A stretch of DNA of 64,000 bases from assembly GCF_037975245.1 (NCBI RefSeq), contig NC_092578.1:13560321-13624320 (forward strand), in the 5' to 3' direction. Of the stretch, positions 60,001 through 64,000 are shown piece by piece (position 1 is the stretch's first letter; every line of letters starts with the position of its first letter). The DNA is from Apostichopus japonicus. Its lineage: Eukaryota; Echinodermata; Holothuroidea; Aspidochirotida; Stichopodidae. A model generated the notes under the pieces. That model saw only the letters and a list, made by a program, of their open reading frames with translations. It did not search any database and was not told the DNA's origin. Both the position numbers and the translations under genes were made by a program.

Positions 60001-60881
60001 TCCATACACACATATATCACTAACCTGCAACCAAACACAAATAAACTTCCCACAATGATTTGTCAATGACAAAATGTATGTTGTGTAAATCAATGACAAC
60101 AAACAGAACAAGAACAAGAAAGACATATTTTGGACGAGTCATCCCATCTCCATAAAGTGACTGTTGGTTTAGACTCATGCCTTGGTGGTCCGTGACCGTA
60201 ACCGCTACCTCTCCGACCATCTCTGAAACGCTTTGGTGTCGAGTACTAGTCGGTTTAGACCTATACATACAGACATTCTACGAGTCTTCCTAAATCAATA
60301 TTTCGCTCGTAAAGTACATTGTCTCGTTAATCAAACATTTAGAACATCAAATACAGTTTATCTCTTCTCTAGTCAAACAGTATAAACAAGTGTGTGTTCC
60401 CAAAGTTGTAAATATATTACCAGTCAGAACAAAGATAAACATGGAAACGACACACTTGTCATGTTTTACCCTCTGTACAATTATTTTGCTTTTCGGGGGG
60501 CCCCAACAGTTGATTGTGTACCACCAAGCTTTTATGACACCCCTTTCACCTATGTCATTAAACTCCAATCCGTCTTTCTAATACGTTGTTTTTAAATCAT
60601 TATGTTATGTTTATATTATTTTGATGAGTAAAAAGAAATGTATAAATCATGTAACCAACCCGATTTCTACTCTGCTTGTTATCTCATCCAATTTGGCGGG
60701 AATTTCTGCTATTCTCTTGGTTGAGTACGATACGCGGGCGCCTCCGCAGACTAGCTGCGCATGCTCACATAGACATCTTCTAGGACAGTAGTCGATGCTT
60801 TTGCCAGGAGCTGTTGGAACTGTTATAATCAACAGCAGCAGACCAAAGGAACAGGCAAATGAACGCTCGATATTAACATCC
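38590..60881 (-). CDS. Leucine-rich-repeat protein gene, ten-exon model
   Basis: Joined exons (minus strand): 60881-60660, 59383-59312, 58256-58176, 57053-56982, 54246-54175, 53440-53366, 52869-52733, 52117-51820, 50985-50832, 38787-38590. Every exon has AG before it and GT after it, mostly GTAAGT-type, and phases match at all nine joins, giving 459 codons then TAG with no internal stop. Order: hydrophobic signal-like segment (residues ~8-22), LRRNT cap with C-x3-C-x-C-x6-C (residues 32-45), five LRR exons (75-198), LRRCT with Cys 208, 210, 236 and 243, then a 216-residue charged tail without a membrane span, ending in an Asp/Ser-rich stretch. One LRR per ~72-nt phase-2 exon is the layout of LGR-type receptors and related secreted LRR proteins, but no seven-helix part is seen, so a secreted binding protein is my inference. 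The initiator Met is not settled: an upstream exon, or ATG at 60970 if the first acceptor is not used. Confidence 0.85.
38768..38858. repeat. Partial duplication of the exon 10 acceptor
   Basis: The 30 bp over the acceptor and start of exon 10 (38768-38797) recurs 61 bp upstream in gene direction (38829-38858), 26 of 30 identical, again with TTGCAG and a short EKK-type frame. A decoy or alternative acceptor is possible. Confidence 0.6.
38800..43960. other. Long last intron, left part: simple repeats only
   Basis: (AT)n at 39042-39085, purine-rich GGGGA tract at 40803-40866, pyrimidine-rich tracts, a 25-bp tandem duplication at 43356-43405, and a CRE-like TGACGTCA at 42567. No further exon is convincing. 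Confidence 0.45.
43969..46098. mobile_element. Possible transposon with inverted ends and CTTTA duplication
   Basis: CAGGCGCGTATCCAGG at 43974-43989 faces its near reverse complement CCTGGATACGCACCTG at 46078-46093 (15 of 16). CTTTA stands directly outside both ends (43969-43973, 46094-46098), consistent with a 5-bp target duplication. Inside are three related ~120-bp segments with TAAGCGGAGCGCCACCA and GGTTGGCGCG (near 44025, 44725 and 45440), a nested hAT-type element, and a pyrimidine-rich tract (45880-46050). No transposase is seen. It may instead be two unrelated ends of one family. Confidence 0.45.
44656..45054. mobile_element. hAT-type miniature transposon, nested, with 8-bp target duplication
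   Basis: Element 44664-45046 (383 bp) with perfect 12-bp inverted ends CAGTGGCGGAGC/GCTCCGCCACTG, flanked by a perfect 8-bp duplication CGCGGCGG (44656-44663 and 45047-45054). It carries the GCGGAGCGCCACC segment and a G11/C6 fold-back near its right end. No coding capacity. It is inserted into a GC-rich repeat beginning CATAGGCGTAGGAGG. Confidence 0.85.
46100..47850. other. Intron sequence, no certain exon
   Basis: A minus-strand frame at 47195-47033 follows an AG and stays open in phase 0 for 49 codons (LTQTVTIGYSLGF...) to a TAA; it could be an alternative last exon of the LRR gene but the support is thin. Poly-G at 47312-47321. Confidence 0.3.
47855..48705 (+). repeat. ~240-bp direct repeat, possibly LTR-derived fossil
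   Basis: A segment starting ATGTGAGATTCCAA and ending TCTTTGGCCTTA at about 47855-48094 recurs at about 48459-48705 with roughly 85 percent identity. The second copy runs on to about 48873 past a TGAATAAATCC stretch that looks like a polyadenylation signal, ending ACGTAACA. The TG...CA-like limits suggest a solo or broken LTR, old and degraded; family not assignable. Confidence 0.4.
48880..50290. other. Intron sequence; coding-like patch and inverted repeat
   Basis: On the plus strand at about 49435-49675 two overlapping frames look protein-like (KIARRKKKIVTLPRES, then ETREDEEEYESIG) with a frame change between them. Unrecognised; may be a broken gene fragment or chance. Confidence 0.3.
49951..50166. 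repeat. Inverted repeat, 33-bp arms
   Basis: Arms at about 49951-49983 and 50134-50166 are reverse complements at 31 of 33 positions (core TATTCGAATTAATACG), separated by about 150 bp. This could be a fold-back miniature element; no target duplication was found. Confidence 0.65.
50294..50340 (+). pseudogene. U2 snRNA 5'-end-like sequence
   Basis: ATCGCTTCTCGGCCT followed by GTTGGCTTAGATCATGTGTA matches the conserved first ~45 bases of U2 snRNA with about five differences, then diverges before the branch-site-binding region and Sm site. So it is not a working U2 gene. It heads a sequence whose later part (50362-50490) recurs at 50553-50672. Confidence 0.75.
50362..50672 (+). repeat. Imperfect direct repeat, ~120 bp
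   Basis: Segment with TCTCGATGCAAGGGGACT...TGGGTGACTTTTC at 50362-50490 is echoed at 50553-50672 (TCTCGATGTACGGGGGACT...TGGGTGACTTTTC). It follows the U2-like sequence. Confidence 0.6.
50832..50985 (-). CDS. LRR gene exon 9
   Basis: Acceptor TTTACCATTACAG, donor GTTAGT. Encodes 51 residues after the split Thr codon, rich in Gln, Leu, Thr and Glu (AGLEQLELQRSTEANYLQGK), helical and possibly coiled-coil. Ends in phase 0. Confidence 0.8.
51820..52117 (-). CDS. LRR gene exon 8
   Basis: 298 nt, strong acceptor (ten T then ACAG) and donor GTAAGTCGC. Encodes 98 residues: acidic start (LLDVELFELEDLVPAV), then GIITYEGRSYSLYVPEGKR, then a basic segment (RRFRLNMRG). No membrane segment and no domain I recognise. 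Confidence 0.85.
52130..52730. other. Intron 7
   Basis: Contains a poly-G run at about 52413-52426 and GGTGTTGTGTGG-type sequence; no exon seen. Confidence 0.5.
52733..52869 (-). CDS. LRR gene exon 7, LRRCT cap
   Basis: 137 nt. Encodes YLAQTNTTSCSCGLRHF..., fitting the LRRCT start (N-x4-C-x-C-x3-F), with two more cysteines at the end (KYCSSDDVTC). An N-T-T glycosylation site precedes the first Cys. Two TGACGTCA palindromes fall inside, over Asp-Asp-Val codons. Confidence 0.85.
53366..53440 (-). CDS. LRR gene exon 6, LRR 5
   Basis: 75 nt (one codon over the usual 72). Encodes SLRNALSHWDFSTRPLTSLK..., an LRR with the N of LxxN kept. Donor GTAAGT after GGT. Confidence 0.8.
53450..54170. other. 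Intron 5
   Basis: A 63-codon plus-strand frame at 53976-54167 looks faintly protein-like but has no context. TGACGTCA at 53604. Confidence 0.4.
54175..54246 (-). CDS. LRR gene exon 5, LRR 4
   Basis: 72 nt, acceptor CCACCTGTAG, donor GTAAGTATT. Encodes YIGHNKLHVIANNAF..., a textbook LRR. Confidence 0.9.
54678..54750 (+). tRNA. tRNA-Arg(CCT), array 2 copy 1
   Basis: Intact cloverleaf, loop TTCCTAA. Its 5' spacer is degraded (first hairpin lost; second hairpin CCGTT-AGTACCC-AACGG keeps its stem). Confidence 0.85.
54861..54933 (+). tRNA. tRNA-Arg(CCT), array 2 copy 2
   Basis: Intact, loop TTCCTAA; leader ends CAATTA rather than CAAGCA. Confidence 0.85.
55042..55114 (+). pseudogene. tRNA-Arg(CCT), array 2 copy 3, defective
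   Basis: G7 is A and the D stem reads GCAC/AGAC, leaving only one pair; A box changed to TGGCACAATGG. Anticodon and T arms are intact. Probably a pseudogene. Confidence 0.7.
55225..55297 (+). tRNA. tRNA-Arg(CCT), array 2 copy 4
   Basis: Intact, loop TTCCTAA. Confidence 0.85.
55408..55480 (+). tRNA. tRNA-Arg(CCT), array 2 copy 5
   Basis: Intact, loop CTCCTAA, same sequence as the lone 11760 copy. Confidence 0.85.
55591..55663 (+). tRNA. tRNA-Arg(CCT), array 2 copy 6
   Basis: Intact, loop CTCCTAA. Followed by one more full spacer, in which the second hairpin stem has become CCGTT/AATGG, and then unique DNA. Confidence 0.85.
55750..56975. other. Intron 4, right part
   Basis: AT-rich, with a poly-C run at about 56681-56691. 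Frames at 56074-56337 (plus) and 56341-56544 (minus) have no recognisable content. Confidence 0.45.
56982..57053 (-). CDS. LRR gene exon 4, LRR 3
   Basis: 72 nt, acceptor TATTGACAG, donor GTAAGTTC. Encodes YLSYNRLDVLQPEMFSGL..., a clear LRR. Confidence 0.9.
57624..57839. repeat. (TCC)n trinucleotide microsatellite
   Basis: About 72 uninterrupted TCC units in an intron of the LRR gene (pure GGA on the coding strand), followed by 250 bp of pyrimidine-rich sequence. Source of spurious poly-Ser, poly-Arg and poly-Gly frames. Confidence 0.95.
58140..58153 (-). mobile_element. hAT-type element end (fragment)
   Basis: The minus strand from 58153 reads CAGTGGCGGAGCTA, identical for 14 bases with the end of the element at 44664. 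It lies 23 bp from LRR exon 3. No partner end or target duplication was found. Confidence 0.5.
58176..58256 (-). CDS. LRR gene exon 3, LRR 2
   Basis: 81 nt, acceptor TTCACTGCAG, donor GTAAGTATA. Encodes DLSHNRIKTIENGAF... with three residues more than the standard LRR (TTLKNKLRVL). Confidence 0.9.
58270..59300. other. Intron 2
   Basis: No exon seen; AT-rich with a short GGGAGG tract at 58984-59000. Confidence 0.5.
59312..59383 (-). CDS. LRR gene exon 2, LRR 1
   Basis: 72 nt, acceptor TTATGTTACAG, donor GTAAGTTTA. Encodes NFSRNLITEINFGDLFGL..., an LRR with N-F-S glycosylation sequon. Confidence 0.85.
59567..59702 (-). CDS. Possible extra LRR exon with a second Cys cluster
   Basis: 136 nt between TTTCTGCAG and GTGAGT. 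One frame is open and reads TLAHNQLELG (LRR-like) then PCVVCSCTDCLSF, similar to the LRRCT start in exon 7. It ends in phase 2 and so joins exon 2 in frame, but its 5' side needs a phase-1 partner that exon 1 does not give. Either an alternative 5' exon, an exon copy, or part of a neighbouring paralogue. Confidence 0.45.
60025..60142 (-). CDS. Possible alternative first exon
   Basis: ATG followed by TRPKYVFLVLVLFVVIDL, signal-peptide-like, ending in phase 1 at CAG/GTTAGT, which would join the 59702 exon in frame. But the same CAG is preceded by pyrimidine-rich sequence and could be an acceptor, and a second hydrophobic frame overlaps. Confidence 0.2.
60660..60881 (-). CDS. LRR gene exon 1 of model, signal segment and LRRNT cap
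   Basis: 222 nt after a CTCCATTCAG acceptor. Encodes a hydrophobic stretch (SFGLLLLIITVPTA) and CPRRCLCEHAQLVC, an exact LRRNT pattern, then a first partial LRR (EIPAKLDEITSRVEI). Donor ATCGG/GTTGGT is weak; it is chosen because it gives phase 2 as exon 2 requires. No in-frame Met lies inside the exon. Confidence 0.7.
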
Positions 60882-60889
60882 CTGAATGG

Positions 60890-63800
60890 AGATACAAGAA
60901 TAGGGTATGGTACTTTAATGGTCACACATTTGCAAATTTTGAATAAACATGAAATGATTGGAATAAACATGAGATGTAACTTTACACCCACCCAATTATC
61001 ACCATCCGCGCTAGGAAATATCCAAAGGAAATGTATTTCTTTGTGAATGATATATACACTGGGTCTTTGTTCATTTGTTCAGGGAAATGCACTTTCTACA
61101 TGGGTTATATCCTCACATGTCGTAACATAACCGTGATAATCAGGTGCTTACATATAGGACAGTCGGACAAATATACCTGGTCATGAATAACCTTGTATTT
61201 AGATGTTTGTATGAAGACTTGTTCTAAAAAAATCCGTTCTTCTCTTCCATGTCCTTTCTAACTACAGTTGGAAACTGGAAATTAAAAAAGTTATATTATC
61301 ACTTAAGACATATTTCAAGAATTATGGAAATGCAGAAAAATGGACTCCGTAACCTTCTATCCTAACACTTGACTTATCCCATATAAAATTTGTTCTCATA
61401 CACGGACCAATAGTCAGTTCATAACGTGACCTAATCCTCAATACGTAAGAATTTAACTGAAAAATTGAACAGGCCTATCTATCTTACCTTTGGAATTAGA
61501 CATGTAAACGTCATTCACATGGGAGAATATGCTCTCATATATTCAATTTAAGTAATAAATACCATTACGGGTTTATATACTTATTAACGTGAACATAAAG
61601 ACGAAAAAGAAAAATTCTCTTTCATTCGTACTCTCTTGTAAATCCGCAATATTATTACGCTAGTCTACATTCGCAAATGGTGTGAGAGCAACGTCTATAT
61701 CCTATAGCCTAGCCTATATATATATGGTTAAATCACATTTATAAAAAAAAATGTGCAGAAATGTAATTTTGACGGCTTGTATACCACATGCAATGTTTTC
61801 CTGTAATTTGCTCACCTGTCATTAATTCTATCAACGATGACTTAAGCTAAGTCTTACATTGAACTAAACCAAAGGTAGCTTAGGCGACATGTTAGTAAAG
61901 CAACATAATCTACAATGACACGGCTTTGAAATTTCCCTATGATCATTGGTGATATACGTGCCATCCATACTCACCCATTCATGGTACATTACTAAAAACC
62001 CGATTAGACTGTACACTAGAAAGTATTTGTCCTTTTTTGCGAGTTTTGCATATTCTCCGTGTGTAAAAAACTATAGGCCTAGTTCTTTATTCCTTGCATT
62101 TTTAAACGACCACAGAATTTAATCGCGCGTCGTATACTTCACTCTATTTTCAAGAATGTTTCACTTCAGCAGTGTGTCACTGCTATCCTACATAATACTA
62201 TCGCAATATATCTCTATACGTACAACATGCAGCGTGCGCGCGGTGTATGATGCGCGCATTAAGAGTTGTCCTTTTAACGCCCATCCGACAAAAACGCCAA
62301 ACAGTTGTCCTATGTACGCGTTCATATATACGCATTGGCCTATGGAATCAGAGACATGCTACAGCGCCTTGACGCTGTGCAACCTCAGTTGTATGCCACT
62401 ATGCATAAGACAGAGATCTGTTATAGCTGTACTATACAAACTCGTTGGTGCAAGGCTTGATAAAAAATTAATTCACATTTCTTTAGCAACAATTTACTTC
62501 GGTAAGGTTTTGGCAGCTCCCCCCTCAATAAAGGGGAAAAAGAGTTAACTTAGGATATAAAAAAAAGAAAGAAAAAAAGTAAACTTAGGATATACTTATG
62601 GCGATGAGTTATTTAAAATCGTTAACCGATATTTTGTTTATCTTGTTATCCGTCCGCTTTGTGAGTCCTGACGTCAATGACCAACTTGCTTAATGGTCTA
62701 AATTTATTGTTTGGCGCCCGCTTCATAACATTATTTATGCCTATTCTGACATACCTTGTACCTCATGCAAATTATGATTACAAATATTTCGCTCTGTATT
62801 TGACAGAAACACAAATTTCCGTCCAGGGATCTGGAGCTCTAATGGATTCGGTTGTCTGAATGAGTAACGACTGTAGTCCATCGAGTATCGTTGACCGCAT
62901 TTGCTCAGATTTTTTTTTTTGGGGGGGGGGGGGGGGCTGCGCTGTATCATTTAACATACCGTCCTAATTTTTCACATCGACTTGAACGTTAACTTGCTCA
63001 AGTTCACAATGGTTGTATGCGTGGCTCTACGTACACCCATAGCCATGTATTTACAGCTCGGCGTACATCCTTTAAATAGCGCCCTCCCATCTGCCGTACG
63101 TTCTGAGAATGGTCCAATGATTGAGTCAGCGTGCACTCGTACAGATTCCGTTATATCGTTGTACTAAAATTCATGTGTTTATAATTTCATTCATTCGACA
63201 TATTGGGGGGGGGGGGGGTTGCAATTTATAGAGTTATAGATGACAATAATGACGTCACGTCATGTAAAACCAAGTGTCACACTGTATCTGGACGGGTGAC
63301 TTCGCGCAATGTGAACAATGTCATATAGGACATGTATATATAGTTCATGTATGTATGTACCTCGTACTTCATTGGAAGGGGGCAGGGGGGGGGTGAGGCG
63401 GGACGGTATAATAAACGATTTTTGTATGGCTGAATAACGGACTGCAGTGTTCACTGTAAGACATTTTTGTTCCTCTTTTTCGAGATCATATATTGAATCT
63501 ATCGTATAATGAATAGGTTGGGCGAAAGTTCAGGCTCGAATTCGCGTCTCAGATTTAAAAAGCTGCAATCGATTTTCATCTTTACTGAGACCAGTTCCTC
63601 ATCGCAATTACTCTAGAATGTCTAGGCATTTTCTGACAGAATGATATCTATTATAATGTAATTAAATCCATTTTTTTTATTCCTTTTTATTTATTTGTTT
63701 TGACTATATCAATTACTGACAAGTTACTGAACGTGAATCTTCGTGACCTGCATGGGCTCAAAACTCACTTTGATTCCATATAATTATATTCGGCAGATCA

Positions 63801-63935
63801 GAACAAACATCTGGGATTCGGAAAGGAACTCGAGCTTGGTCTCGACCACATCTAATATGAAATGGTTAACGACTTTATTAAGCAAACGTATACCTTACGT
63901 AGATCTTATAATATCTTCCGATTTCTAATATCTGT
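60890..63935. other. 5' flank of the LRR gene, nothing certain
   Basis: AT-rich with poly-G runs at about 62920-62936 and 63205-63217. A 130-codon plus-strand frame at 62156-62548 is Cys-rich but has no recognisable motif. The missing first exon of the LRR gene may lie here or beyond. Confidence 0.4.
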
Positions 63936-63939
63936 GCTG

Positions 63940-63985
63940 ACCTTTGGCCTAATGGACAATGATATGGGTGTTCCGCCAGGGATCC
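63940..63985 (+). pseudogene. tRNA-Arg(CCT) fragment
   Basis: TTTGGCCTAATGGACAA matches the D arm of the array tRNAs, then after a deletion CCGCCAGGGATC matches the T stem and acceptor. A third, broken locus of the same family. Confidence 0.6.
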
Positions 63986-64000
63986 CGTTAAACTTTTATT

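Noticed and set aside
62156-62548. 130-codon Cys-containing frame
   Set aside because: Longest non-repeat plus-strand frame, but no motif, no splice or promoter context, and codons look random.

Overview
The window reads as nuclear DNA of an animal, most likely a marine invertebrate deuterostome; an echinoderm such as a sea cucumber is my best guess, but it is inference. It is AT-rich and intron-rich, crowded with simple repeats, short DNA transposons, SINE-like tRNA heads and about thirty runs of nine or more G or C. Bacterial features (operons, ribosome binding sites) are absent. Most long open frames are translations of repeats.

Left part (1-38.5 kb): gene-poor. It holds G-quadruplex-type tracts, a telomere-motif palindrome (2.6 kb), a G/C hairpin (8.7 kb), a tRNA-derived SINE head (8.8 kb), one lone tRNA-Arg(CCT) gene (11.76 kb), a decayed LINE reverse-transcriptase relic ending in a long GAT microsatellite (12.5-14.3 kb), a nine-copy tRNA-Arg(CCT) array (14.4-16.2 kb), a 41-42-bp minisatellite (20.4 kb), a 2-kb, ~59-bp minisatellite with higher-order structure (26.7-28.7 kb), another SINE head (32.2 kb) and a hAT-type miniature transposon with intact target duplication (32.65-33.06 kb).

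Right part (38.6-60.9 kb): one multi-exon gene on the minus strand encoding a leucine-rich-repeat protein. Ten exons join in phase without a stop for 459 codons: signal-like segment plus LRRNT cap, five LRR exons of 72-81 nt, LRRCT exon, then three exons for a charged tail with no membrane segment. Its introns carry a second, six-copy tRNA-Arg(CCT) array on the opposite strand (54.7-55.7 kb), a long TCC microsatellite (57.6 kb), a U2-snRNA-like sequence (50.29 kb), nested short transposons (44-46 kb), and a decayed TATCGATA-cored repeat that runs up to the last exon.

The most unusual structure is the tRNA array: a 183-bp unit at two loci about 38 kb apart, each unit holding a tRNA-Arg(CCT) plus two spacer hairpins, one with a conserved stem and variable loop. 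All sixteen copies carry C at the discriminator position, odd for an arginine tRNA. About 60.9-63.9 kb I see no convincing gene.
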